A stretch of 8,318 nucleotides of DNA from an uncultured Sphingobium sp. (GTDB taxonomy: Bacteria; Pseudomonadota; Alphaproteobacteria; Sphingomonadales; Sphingomonadaceae), in NCBI GenBank assembly GCA_913773715.1, contig CAJYHD010000353.1:1-8318 (forward strand), in the 5' to 3' direction. Both the position numbers and the translations under genes were made by a program. Positions within the stretch are counted from its first letter, which is position 1. Every line of letters begins with the position of its first letter. This document shows, in pieces, positions 1-6,071 of the stretch. The notes beneath the pieces were generated by a model. The model saw only the letters and a program-made list of their open reading frames with translations, had not been told where the DNA came from and made no database searches.

Positions 1-1593
1 GTAGAGCGGGACGAGCTGGCTCAAGGGCCGGTCGCCGATCACCACACCCGCCGCGTGGGTGGAGCTGTGGCGCGGGAATCCTTCCAGCTTCATCGCATAA
101 TCGATCAGCCGCTTGACCTGCGCGTCATTGTCATATTCCGCCTTGAACTCGCTGACGCCGTTCAGCGATCGTTCCAGCGTCCAGGGATCGGTCGGATGGT
201 TGGGCACCAGCTTGGCGAGGCGATCGACCTGACCATAGCTCATCTGGAGCACGCGCCCCGTATCCTTCAGCACCGCGCGCGCCTTCAGTTTACCGAAAGT
301 GATGATCTGCGCGACGTGATCGGACCCATATTTCTGCTGGACGTAGCGAATGACCTCGCCACGCCGCGTTTCGCAGAAGTCGATGTCGAAGTCGGGCATC
401 GACACGCGCTCGGGATTGAGGAATCGCTCGAACAGCAGCCCAAGCTGCAACGGATCGAGATCGGTAATCGTCAGCGCCCAGGCGACCACGGAACCGGCAC
501 CCGAACCACGGCCCGGCCCGACCGGAATATCGTGATCCTTCGCCCATTTGATGAAGTCGGCAACGATCAGGAAGTAGCCGGGGAACCCCATCTGGATGAT
601 GATGTCGGTTTCGAACGTTAGCCGGTCGAAATAGGGTTTGCGCGCTTCCTCCCCGATGATCCCGGCCTTGGAGAGCCGCGCTTCCAGCCCCGCCGTGGCC
701 TGTGTCCGCAGCATCGCCGCCTCGCCCTCGATATCACCGGCGAGGCTGGGGAGGATGGGCTTGCGCTTGGGCGCGGCAACGGCGCAGCGTTGCGCGACGA
801 CCAGTGTGTTGGCGAGCGCTTCGGGCAGATCCTCAAACAGCCGCTTCATCTCGGCAGCGGGCTTCATCCACGCATCAGGCGAGCTGGTGCGGCGGTCGGC
901 GGTATCGACATAGGCGCTGTCCGCGATGCACAGCATCACGTCATGCGCCTCGTGGAAATGCGGCTCGGCAAAGCAGGTCGGGTTGGTCGCGACCAGCGGA
1001 AGATTGCGGGCATAGGCGAGGTCGAGCAGATGCGGCTCCGCCTTGCCTTCCACCGGATCGAAGCGGCGGCAGATTTCGATATAGAGCCGGTCGGGGAACA
1101 GCACCTCCAGCCGCTCGACATAGGCGCGCGCGGCGTCGGGCTGATCCTCTGCGAACAGGCGCGCGAGCGCACCCTCGCCGCCAGCCGTCAGCGCGATCAG
1201 GCCATCGGTACGCCCTTCCAGCGCGTCGAGATCGACATGCGGCGCTTCCTCCACCGGGCGGTCGAGATGCGCCATCGACACCAGCGCGCACAGATTGTCG
1301 TAGCCCGCCGCATCCTGCGCATAGAGCGCGATCCAGTCATGCACCGCCGCCGTGTTGGCCGGGCGGCCGGGGCGCAGGATGCCCAGCATCGCGCCGATGA
1401 TCGGCTGCACCCCTTCGCCCTTGCAGCCGTCGGAAAAGGCCATCGATCCATAGAGACCGTTGCGGTCGGTGATCGCGGCGGCAGGGAAGCCCAGGGTGCG
1501 CGCCTGCTTCGCGATCTTCTTGGGATCGATCGCCCCCTCCAGCATGGTGAAGGAGGAAAAGATGCGAAGCGGAACGAAGGCGGCGTGCGGCAT
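1..1593 (-). CDS. dnaE: DNA polymerase III subunit alpha (DnaE), 3' part beyond the window
   Basis: This is the catalytic subunit of the replicative DNA polymerase III holoenzyme. The frame is open from ATG at 1593 to the left edge, giving the first 531 residues of a protein that is normally about 1,150-1,200 aa. An N-terminal PHP-like domain (opening FVPLRIFSSFTMLEGAIDP, residues 6-24) is followed by the polymerase core. The core carries the nucleotide-binding loop GPGRGSGAGS (359-368) and PDFDIDF (400-406). D401 and D403 match the first two metal-binding aspartates of E. coli DnaE, even in numbering. The third (E. coli D555) lies outside the window. The PHP domain has lost the early HxH metal ligands (here R10-I11-F12), so no built-in proofreading is expected and a separate DnaQ exonuclease should supply it. 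The start has no clear Shine-Dalgarno sequence. A TAGACT box 7 nt upstream suggests a nearly leaderless message. The gene lies 72 nt downstream of lolD on the same strand. Confidence 0.97.
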   Translation of the reverse strand, partial: MPHAAFVPLRIFSSFTMLEGAIDPKKIAKQARTLGFPAAAITDRNGLYGSMAFSDGCKGEGVQPIIGAMLGILRPGRPANTAAVHDWIALYAQDAAGYDNLCALVSMAHLDRPVEEAPHVDLDALEGRTDGLIALTAGGEGALARLFAEDQPDAARAYVERLEVLFPDRLYIEICRRFDPVEGKAEPHLLDLAYARNLPLVATNPTCFAEPHFHEAHDVMLCIADSAYVDTADRRTSSPDAWMKPAAEMKRLFEDLPEALANTLVVAQRCAVAAPKRKPILPSLAGDIEGEAAMLRTQATAGLEARLSKAGIIGEEARKPYFDRLTFETDIIIQMGFPGYFLIVADFIKWAKDHDIPVGPGRGSGAGSVVAWALTITDLDPLQLGLLFERFLNPERVSMPDFDIDFCETRRGEVIRYVQQKYGSDHVAQIITFGKLKARAVLKDTGRVLQMSYGQVDRLAKLVPNHPTDPWTLERSLNGVSEFKAEYDNDAQVKRLIDYAMKLEGFPRHSSTHAAGVVIGDRPLSQLVPLY

Positions 1594-1600
1594 GGCGGTC

Positions 1601-1606
1601 AGTCTA
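1601..1606 (-). promoter_or_regulatory. Possible -10 box of dnaE (leaderless-type start)
   Basis: Reading the minus strand, TAGACT lies 7 nt before the dnaE ATG at 1593. A -10 element there would start transcription within one or two bases of the start codon. This fits the lack of a Shine-Dalgarno sequence in the 72-nt lolD-dnaE gap. The matching -35 region is poor (TGGTTT at 17-nt spacing), so this is a suggestion only. Read-through from lolD is the alternative or additional source of dnaE transcript. Confidence 0.22.
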
Positions 1607-1665
1607 GATTGCGGAGACGCCCGAAACCAGTGCCGGGACGCGGAAAGCTGTGGATGAAACTGGGG

Positions 1666-2358
1666 TTACAGGGTGGCCGCGGCAAGCCCCTCCAGCACGC
1701 CTTCGTGCAGCCGCACCACCCGGTCCATCTTCTGCGCCAGCCGCTCATTATGCGTCGCGACCAGCGCGGCGGAGCCTTCGTCGCGGACGAGGCGGAGGAA
1801 TTCGCCCAGCACGACGTCGGCGGTGCGCTCGTCGAGATTGCCGGTCGGCTCGTCCGCCAGCACCAGCGCGGGCCGGTTGGCGAGCGCGCGGGCGACAGCG
1901 ACGCGCTGCTGCTCACCGCCCGACAACTGGCTCGGCCGATGGTCGAGCCGGTGGCCGAGGCCGAGCGAGGAGAGCAGCAATTGCGCGCGCGCGCGGGCGA
2001 CGCCCGGCTCCACATCACGGATCACCTGAGGGAGCACGACATTCTCGGTCGCGTTGAAATCGGGCAGCAGATGATGGAACTGATAGACGAAGCCGAGCGC
2101 ATCGCGGCGCAGGCGCGTGCGTCCGTCATTGTCGAGCTTCGCCGCTTCCTCGCCGCCGATGCGGATCGATCCCTCGAACCCGCCTTCCAGCAGGCCGACC
2201 GCCTGAAGCATCGTCGATTTGCCCGAGCCCGAAGGCCCGAGCAGCGCGACGATCTCGCCCGGCGCGACTTCAAGATCGACGCCGCGCAGCACGTGGATCG
2301 TTTCCCCGCCCTGCGTGAAGCTGCGAGTGAGGCCGGTTACCTTTAGTATCTCATTCAT
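1666..2358 (-). CDS. lolD: Lipoprotein-releasing system ATPase LolD
   Basis: This is the cytoplasmic ATPase of the Lol lipoprotein-release ABC transporter. It drives extraction of outer-membrane lipoproteins from the inner membrane and their transfer to periplasmic LolA. The 230-aa length is normal for LolD. All ABC motifs are visible: Walker [10 protein letters not shown] (41-49), Q-loop Q93 in [11 protein letters not shown], signature LSGGEQQR (145-152), Walker B LVLADEP with catalytic E170, D-loop GNLDE and H-loop H203. The stretch [14 protein letters not shown] is typical of the LolD/MacB class of ABC ATPases. The start overlaps the lolF stop in the 8-nt string ATGAATGA. A modest AGGTG lies about 8-10 nt upstream inside lolF, which points to translational coupling and equal production with the permease. 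The MacB or FtsE ATPases are the closest alternatives, but the adjacent LolC/E-type permease decides for LolD. Confidence 0.95.
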   Translation of the reverse strand: MNEILKVTGLTRSFTQGGETIHVLRGVDLEVAPGEIVALLGPSGSGKSTMLQAVGLLEGGFEGSIRIGGEEAAKLDNDGRTRLRRDALGFVYQFHHLLPDFNATENVVLPQVIRDVEPGVARARAQLLLSSLGLGHRLDHRPSQLSGGEQQRVAVARALANRPALVLADEPTGNLDERTADVVLGEFLRLVRDEGSAALVATHNERLAQKMDRVVRLHEGVLEGLAAATL

Positions 2359-3601
2359 AGCGCAGCACCTGCACGGGATCGGTATTGGCGGCCTTGAAGG
2401 CGGGATACAGCGTCGCGAGGAAACTGAACACCAGCGCCATCAGGCAGATGATCGTGATCTCGATCGGATCGGGCTGCGCGGGCAGTTCGGTGAGGAACCG
2501 GATCGAGGGGTCCCAGAGGTTCTGCCCCGTCAGCAACTGGATCGCATTGACGATGCTCTGGCGGAAGAAGAGGAAGGTGAAGCCGAGCGCCATGCCTGCC
2601 ACCATGCCAAGCGTGCCGATCGTGACGCCGACCGTCATGAAGATCTTGACCAGCCCCGACCGGCTAGCCCCCATCGTCCGCAGGATCGCGATGTCGCGCG
2701 TCTTGGCGCGCACCAGCATGATAAGCGAGGAGAGGATGTTGAACACGGCGACCAGCACGATGATCGACAGCACGACGAACATCGCCACCCGCTCCACGGC
2801 AAGCGCTTCGAACAGCGTCGAGTTCATCTGCCGCCAGTCGGTGACGGCGGCGCGGCCCGCCACGCGTCCGGCCAGCGGTTCGAGGATCTGGCCAACCCGA
2901 TCCGCGTCCACCGTATTCACCTCGATCATGCTGACGACGTCGCCATAGAGCAGCAAAGTCTGCGCATCCTGGATCGGCATGACGACGAACGCCTTGTCAT
3001 AATCATAGATGCCGACCTCGAAGATCGCCGAGACCTGATAGGAAATCTCGCGCGGGACCGTGCCGAACGGCGTCGATCGACCGGCGGGATTTATGATCGT
3101 GATGCGATCGCCGACTTGCGCGCCGATATTCTCCGCCAGCCGCGATCCGATCGCCACCTTGCCGCTTTCGGGCGTCAGCGCGTCGAGGCTGCCTGCCAGC
3201 ACCTTGGCCTTCAGCGTCCTGTTGTCGCGAATGTCGGGCACCGTCATGCCGCGCACCAGCACAGCTTCCACCCGACCGTTGAAGGTCGCGAGCAAGGGCT
3301 GCTCGATCATCGGCGTGGCGCTGGTGACGCCCGGCGTCGCCTTGGCTTGCTTCAGGATCGACTGCCAGTCGGGCAGTCGCCCACCATAGCCCTGCACCAC
3401 CGCATGGCCGTTAAGGCCGACGATCTTGTCGAACAGTTCGGCGCGAAAGCCGTTCATCACGCTCATGACGATAATGAGCGCGGCGACGCCCAGCATCACC
3501 GCCACCAGGCTGATCCCGGCGACGAGGAAGATGAACCCCTCGCCCTTGCCCGGCAGCAGGTAACGCTTGGCGATCATGCGTTCGTAACGGTTGAGAATCA
3601 T
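2351..3601 (-). CDS. lolF: Lipoprotein-releasing system permease, LolC/LolE type (LolF)
   Basis: This is the inner-membrane permease of the Lol transporter. From ATG at 3601 it has 416 aa, the usual size. The layout is typical: a short cytoplasmic N-terminus ([16 protein letters not shown]), TM1 about 23-48 ending MSVMNGF, a periplasmic domain about 50-270, TM2 about 274-297, TM3 about 319-347 and TM4 about 381-402. It ends in the family signature DPVQVLRYE. The coupling region [16 protein letters not shown] after TM2 is the segment that contacts the ATPase in this class. Only one permease gene accompanies lolD, so it probably works as a homodimer, as described for LolF systems; this is an inference, because a second paralogue could lie elsewhere. 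A TTG start at 3670 would add 23 residues unlike the family, so ATG 3601 was chosen. Shine-Dalgarno-like AGGAAG and AAGGG lie too far upstream (19 and 13 nt) to be ideal. It is the first gene of the lolF-lolD(-dnaE) unit. Confidence 0.93.
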   Translation of the reverse strand: MILNRYERMIAKRYLLPGKGEGFIFLVAGISLVAVMLGVAALIIVMSVMNGFRAELFDKIVGLNGHAVVQGYGGRLPDWQSILKQAKATPGVTSATPMIEQPLLATFNGRVEAVLVRGMTVPDIRDNRTLKAKVLAGSLDALTPESGKVAIGSRLAENIGAQVGDRITIINPAGRSTPFGTVPREISYQVSAIFEVGIYDYDKAFVVMPIQDAQTLLLYGDVVSMIEVNTVDADRVGQILEPLAGRVAGRAAVTDWRQMNSTLFEALAVERVAMFVVLSIIVLVAVFNILSSLIMLVRAKTRDIAILRTMGASRSGLVKIFMTVGVTIGTLGMVAGMALGFTFLFFRQSIVNAIQLLTGQNLWDPSIRFLTELPAQPDPIEITIICLMALVFSFLATLYPAFKAANTDPVQVLRYE

Positions 3602-3642
3602 CTGGCGCGGATGGCCCTTGCTTCCTGGGAGGTGACGGCGAT

Positions 3643-3670
3643 GCTGTAGCAGGCCGGGGATGAACGGCAA
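3643..3670 (-). promoter_or_regulatory. Weak candidate promoter for lolF-lolD
   Basis: On the minus strand, TTGCCG (3670-3665) and TACAGC (3648-3643) are separated by 16 nt and would give a leader of about 35 nt to the lolF ATG at 3601. The -10 half shares the octamer TGCTACAG with the candidate tyrS promoter at 6058-6063. Both boxes are poor matches to a consensus and the last T of the -10 is missing, so confidence is low. Nothing else promoter-like stands out in 3602-3720. Confidence 0.18.
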
Positions 3671-3790
3671 GCATCGGACAATTGTTGCATCCCGGACACA
3701 GGGACGAAATGAAAATCACAGCGGCGCACTTTAGTCCGTGACTCGCGCATGCAGCGGATTTAGCAAGATCAGCGAAGCACAGGTGAAAGG

Positions 3791-3920
3791 CCGTGGTTCA
3801 GGGATACTGCATCCCGCTTCGAGCTTAGGGGGCTGAGAAGCGGTTGAGGCAGAACCAAGGGGGAGACGAGTAATCGTCCATTAAACACCCGGATCGGTAG
3901 GGACGATCCGGGTGTTTTTT
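3791..3920 (+). ncRNA. Candidate structured small RNA with its own terminator
   Basis: The stretch folds by eye into a compact ordered set of stems and ends in a strong intrinsic terminator, although no protein gene precedes it on this strand. An outer stem TGGTTC (3794-3799) pairs with GAACCA (3852-3857). It encloses two hairpins side by side: GGGAT/ATCCC (3801-3805 with 3811-3815, loop ACTGC), and GCTTC/GAAGC (3816-3820 with 3837-3841) carrying an inner AGC/GCT. Together these make a three-way junction. Next comes GACGA/TCGTC (3865-3869 with 3874-3878), capped by GTAA, a GNRA tetraloop. The terminator hairpin and six Ts follow. The upstream gene (lolF) runs the other way, so the terminator needs a plus-strand transcript of its own. 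The 5' end is not defined and I found no good promoter. I do not recognise 6S, SRP RNA, tmRNA, RNase P RNA or a known riboswitch. It could also be the 3' part of a longer transcript. Confidence 0.45.
3883..3920 (+). terminator. Strong Rho-independent terminator
   Basis: CACCCGGATCG (3886-3896) pairs perfectly over 11 bp with CGATCCGGGTG (3904-3914) around a 7-nt loop (GTAGGGA). The stem is followed at once by six Ts (3915-3920), and three As before the stem can pair with the first Ts. On the minus strand the same hairpin is followed only by TTTAA, so it should act mainly on plus-strand transcription. It marks the 3' end of the candidate small RNA and separates it from the DUF1003 gene more than 350 nt further on. 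Confidence 0.85.
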
Positions 3921-4162
3921 CTTATGCGCTTCGATATTCGAGACAGCGTTAGCGACCGCTTTACGCTGTAATATTTGCGGTCATCGGGAAGATGGCACTC
4001 ACGCACGAATGGTCTTCTGCCGCGCCCAGCCCGCGCCGCGCTGCATTCTGCCCATGACCAATTTGTAATCCGGGCGCGTCTTGACCCATCGGGCAGGAGG
4101 ACGCATCTCGATCGTGGATCGGGTGCCGCCCGGTCCGTCCACGCAACTCCCGAGAGGGGACC
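3921..4162. other. Gap without a recognised gene
   Basis: Between the terminator and the possible leader ORF I find no convincing protein gene. Open frames of 60-105 codons exist on both strands here, but they have no good ribosome-binding site, no recognisable family and no coding-like amino-acid pattern. The first 60 bases are richer in A/T than the surroundings and hold the small palindrome TCGATATTCGA (3931-3941) and the hairpin at 3943-3969. The promoter of the DUF1003 gene presumably lies in this stretch, but I could not pick a convincing -35/-10 pair. Confidence 0.5.
3943..3969. repeat. Hairpin downstream of the terminator
   Basis: ACAGCGT (3943-3949) pairs with ACGCTGT (3963-3969), and inside it AGCG (3951-3954) pairs with CGCT (3957-3960). 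The result is an almost continuous 11-bp stem-loop only 23 nt after the terminator T-run. It is followed on the plus strand by AATATTT, not a clean T-tract, so it is at best a weak back-up terminator. It could equally be a protein-binding palindrome in the DUF1003 upstream region. Confidence 0.4.
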
Positions 4163-4222
4163 ATGTCCAGTAGCGACTATAGTCGAACGACCGTCCCGAT
4201 GGGAGCCAGAGCGAGCCGCTGA
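4163..4222 (+). CDS. Possible 19-residue leader peptide upstream of the DUF1003 gene
   Basis: A short frame runs from ATG 4163 to TGA 4220-4222 and encodes MSSSDYSRTTVPMGARASR. A purine-rich GAGAGGGG (4152-4159) lies 3 nt before the ATG, a good Shine-Dalgarno match with slightly tight spacing. Codons 8 to 14 form the left arm of the 18-nt inverted repeat at 4185-4259, so a ribosome on this frame would keep that hairpin from forming. This is the geometry of a leader-peptide attenuator. There are no runs of a single regulatory amino acid, and no homologue comes to mind. It may well be chance: short frames with purine-rich upstream sequence are common. Confidence 0.25.
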   Translation: MSSSDYSRTTVPMGARASR

Positions 4223-4259
4223 CCGGCCCAGCCTCTGACGACCATCGGCACGGTCGTTC
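4185..4259. repeat. 18-nt inverted repeat just before the DUF1003 ribosome-binding site
   Basis: GAACGACCGTCCCGATGG (4185-4202) and CCATCGGCACGGTCGTTC (4242-4259) are reverse complements at 17 of 18 positions, separated by 39 nt. The spacer contains a further CAGAG/CTCTG pair and a GCCG/CGGC pair, so the RNA could form one long interrupted stem. The right arm ends two bases before the AGAGG ribosome-binding site of the following gene, so folding could hinder ribosome loading. Alternatives are a DNA-binding operator with widely spaced half sites, or the ends of a small decayed mobile repeat. Confidence 0.7.
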
Positions 4260-4272
4260 CCAGAGGTGATTT

Positions 4273-4701
4273 ATGAATGCAGCCATCCGTTTCCTTACGG
4301 CCCCGCTTCGCCGCACGCCCGCAACCCGCGACCTCTATGCCGAATTCGAGCAGGGGCTGACCTTTGGCGAACGCCTTGCCGACAAGGTCGCCGCGATCGG
4401 CGGATCGTGGAGCTTCATCATAGGCTTCGGCGTCTTCCTTGCCGGTTGGGCGATCCTCAACACGGTGATTCTCGCCGCCCACGCCTTCGATCCCTTCCCC
4501 TACATCTTCCTCAACCTGATGCTGTCCATGCTGGCGGCGTTGCAGGCTCCGGTCATCATGATGAGCCAGAACAGGCAGGCAGCGAAGGACCGGCTGGAGG
4601 CACGGCTCGATTATGAAACCAACACCCGCGCCGAACAGGAGATCGCGGCACTACATGAAAAGGTCGATCGGCTGCTGGAGCAGCTCGAAGCCAGGGTTTG
4701 A
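4273..4701 (+). CDS. DUF1003 family inner-membrane protein
   Basis: This is a 142-aa small membrane protein of the DUF1003 family, whose function is not established. The family core is clear: GERLADKVAAIGGSWSFII leads into a first membrane helix (about residues 38-60), then a loop with FDPFPYIFLNLMLSMLAALQAP containing the second helix (about 72-94), then the family motif MMSQNRQAAKDR. The C-terminal part (about 100-142) is charged and heptad-like (EQEIAALHEKVDRLLEQLEARV), which fits a cytoplasmic coiled coil. The start is supported by AGAGG at 4262-4266 with a 6-nt gap. The gene stands alone. It is preceded by the inverted repeat and possible leader frame, and followed by a palindromic repeat before convergent anmK. 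The upstream structure suggests post-transcriptional control, which is an inference. Confidence 0.9.
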   Translation: MNAAIRFLTAPLRRTPATRDLYAEFEQGLTFGERLADKVAAIGGSWSFIIGFGVFLAGWAILNTVILAAHAFDPFPYIFLNLMLSMLAALQAPVIMMSQNRQAAKDRLEARLDYETNTRAEQEIAALHEKVDRLLEQLEARV

Positions 4702-4731
4702 CTAGGCCCGGAGGCAAGGATCTGCCCTTAC

Positions 4732-4810
4732 TCCGTTCGCCCTGAGCCTGTCGAAGGGCATTACTTCCTCAAGGGAAGGGACAGGCTTCGACAAGCTCAG
4801 CCCGAACGGA
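4732..4810. repeat. Large palindromic intergenic repeat (sphingomonad-type), possible two-way terminator
   Basis: Two 25-nt arms (4732-4756 and 4786-4810) pair at 22 of 25 positions around a 29-nt loop. The loop carries its own CTTCC/GGAAG hairpin (4764-4768 with 4774-4778). Each arm has the core TCCGTTCG...TGAGC.TGTCGAAG. From memory, this string and its complement occur many times in sphingomonad genomes, usually between genes, which would make it a REP-like interspersed repeat; I cannot confirm that here. It lies between the convergent ends of the DUF1003 gene and anmK, where a stable hairpin could end or protect transcripts from both sides. There is no adjacent T-tract. Confidence 0.75.
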
Positions 4811-4930
4811 ATGGGTTAGCCGCACCTGTCCTATCAACCCACCATCCGCTACAAAATCAGCAGCCTCGCACATCTCGATAGGATCAACCCCACGCAACAT
4901 CCTGTCGCCAAATGCGGGAAACATGCAAAG

Positions 4931-6016
4931 TTAAGGCGTAAACAGCACGCCGCCGATCATGGGTCGCGGCACTCCGGTCGTCCCCGGAAAGCTGATCGGC
5001 AGGTCCTGAAGATGCCGCACCGCCATATAGGCAAAACCCTGCGCCTCCAGCGCGTCGCCGTCCCAGCCGAGGCCATCGACCGTCAGCACCGGCACGCATG
5101 TCCGCTCCGCCAGCATCGCCATCAACGTCGCATTGTGCCGACCGCCGCCCGCCACATGGATCGCCAGCGGTCGCTCCGGCAAATGATCGATCCCCCGCGC
5201 CACGGCCTGCGCGGTAAAGGCCGTCAGCGTCGCCGCTCCGTCCTCAAGCGTCAGACCTTCGACCGAGCGACACGAGAAGGCCTCGCGATCGATGCTCTTG
5301 GGCGGTGGGCCATCGAACCAAGGATTCGCCATCATCGCCGCCAGCCGCGCTTCATCGACCCGTCCTCGCGCCGCCGCCGCGCCCCCTTCATCGAACGCGA
5401 CGCCGCCCTGCGCCTGCATCCAATTGTCGATCAGGCCACTCGCCATCCCGGTATCGAACGCGACGAGGCTGCCGTCGCGTCCGATCGCGGTGATGTTCGC
5501 CACACCGCCGAGGTTCAGGATCGCGACCGGCTTCTCCAGTCCTTCGGCCAGCGCGCGGTGATAGACCGGCAGCAGCGGCGCGCCCTGCCCGCCTGCCGCG
5601 ACATCGGCGCTGCGCAGGTCGCCCACGACCGGAATCCCGAACGCCCCGGCCAGCGCCTTCCCGTCGCCGATCTGCCATGTCCATCCGCGATCGGGCCGAT
5701 GCGCCACCGTATGTCCGTGAAAGCCGATGATGCCGATATCCTCGGCGACATGCCCGCTCCGCCCCAGCAGGTCGGCCACCGCCTCGACATGATGCTGGGT
5801 CAATTCTTCCTCGACGGCAGCGATCAGCGGCTCGAAACCCGGCGCGTCCATCGCCATCGCCCTTGCGCAGGCTTCGGCGAGCCGCAATCGAAACCCGGCA
5901 TCATAGGCCATCGCGTGGAAAGCGACCGCCTGCGAACGCCCCTCGCCATCCGTTTCGATCAGCGCGGCGTCGATCCCGTCGCGCGATGTTCCCGACATCA
6001 ATCCGATCGCGAGCAT
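4931..6016 (-). CDS. anmK: Anhydro-N-acetylmuramic acid kinase
   Basis: AnmK opens the 1,6-anhydro ring of anhydro-MurNAc while phosphorylating it to MurNAc-6-phosphate, a cytosolic step of peptidoglycan recycling. At 361 aa it is a normal length. Family motifs run in order: [13 protein letters not shown] (4-16), [11 protein letters not shown] (98-108), WQIGD (114-118), [19 protein letters not shown] (132-150), LNLGGVANI (168-176), FDTG (187-190, holding the likely catalytic Asp 188), IDREAF (242-247), VAGGGRHN (288-295) and the C-terminal [13 protein letters not shown]. The phosphate loop reads [13 protein letters not shown], where a Pro is usual after FDTG. The common Leu of GTSLDG is Arg. 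Neither change removes a catalytic residue. ATG 6016 was chosen because GGGAGG lies 7 nt upstream and the protein then starts [10 protein letters not shown] longer frame from 6079 would run into tyrS. The gene is divergent from tyrS. Confidence 0.95.
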   Translation of the reverse strand: MLAIGLMSGTSRDGIDAALIETDGEGRSQAVAFHAMAYDAGFRLRLAEACARAMAMDAPGFEPLIAAVEEELTQHHVEAVADLLGRSGHVAEDIGIIGFHGHTVAHRPDRGWTWQIGDGKALAGAFGIPVVGDLRSADVAAGGQGAPLLPVYHRALAEGLEKPVAILNLGGVANITAIGRDGSLVAFDTGMASGLIDNWMQAQGGVAFDEGGAAAARGRVDEARLAAMMANPWFDGPPPKSIDREAFSCRSVEGLTLEDGAATLTAFTAQAVARGIDHLPERPLAIHVAGGGRHNATLMAMLAERTCVPVLTVDGLGWDGDALEAQGFAYMAVRHLQDLPISFPGTTGVPRPMIGGVLFTP

Positions 6017-6034
6017 CGAAGTGCCTCCCGCCTC

Positions 6035-6063
6035 TTTAACAGCCCCCGCCCCAATGCTACAGG
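6035..6063 (+). promoter_or_regulatory. Candidate tyrS promoter in the anmK-tyrS divergent spacer
   Basis: TTTAAC (6035-6040) and TACAGG (6058-6063) are 17 nt apart, the ideal spacing. Transcription would begin about two bases before the tyrS ATG at 6072, giving an almost leaderless message, consistent with the lack of a proper Shine-Dalgarno sequence. The boxes match consensus only partly. The whole divergent spacer is 55 nt (6017-6071), so the anmK and tyrS promoters must overlap or lie within coding sequence. Confidence 0.3.
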
Positions 6064-6071
6064 CGCGCGCC

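Noticed and set aside
790..2346. 518-codon open frame on the plus strand opposite dnaE and lolD
   Set aside because: It lies antisense to two well-recognised genes. Its Arg/His/Gln-rich product with no family resemblance is what GC-rich third positions produce on the opposite strand.
2219..3649. 476-codon open frame on the plus strand opposite lolF
   Set aside because: The product is dominated by His, Asp and Arg with no recognisable domain, and the opposite strand encodes a complete LolC/E-type permease with membrane segments and the LRYE terminus.
3602..3670. Longer LolF from a TTG start at 3670
   Set aside because: The extra 23 residues (with QHRRHLPGSKGHPRQ) do not resemble the LolC/E N-terminus, and the protein from ATG 3601 starts as the family does.
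3721..3920. Known housekeeping RNA (6S, SRP RNA, tmRNA, RNase P RNA)
   Set aside because: None of the signature sequences I know is present, for example the SRP GGAAGCAGCC loop, and the three-way-junction layout does not match the 6S long hairpin with a central bubble.
3999..4316. 105-codon minus-strand frame (and plus-strand 3975-4238) in the lolF-DUF1003 gap
   Set aside because: There is no usable ribosome-binding site and no recognisable family. It crosses the inverted repeat and the start of the DUF1003 gene, and part of it is low in typical coding signal. A minus-strand remnant is not excluded but not supported.
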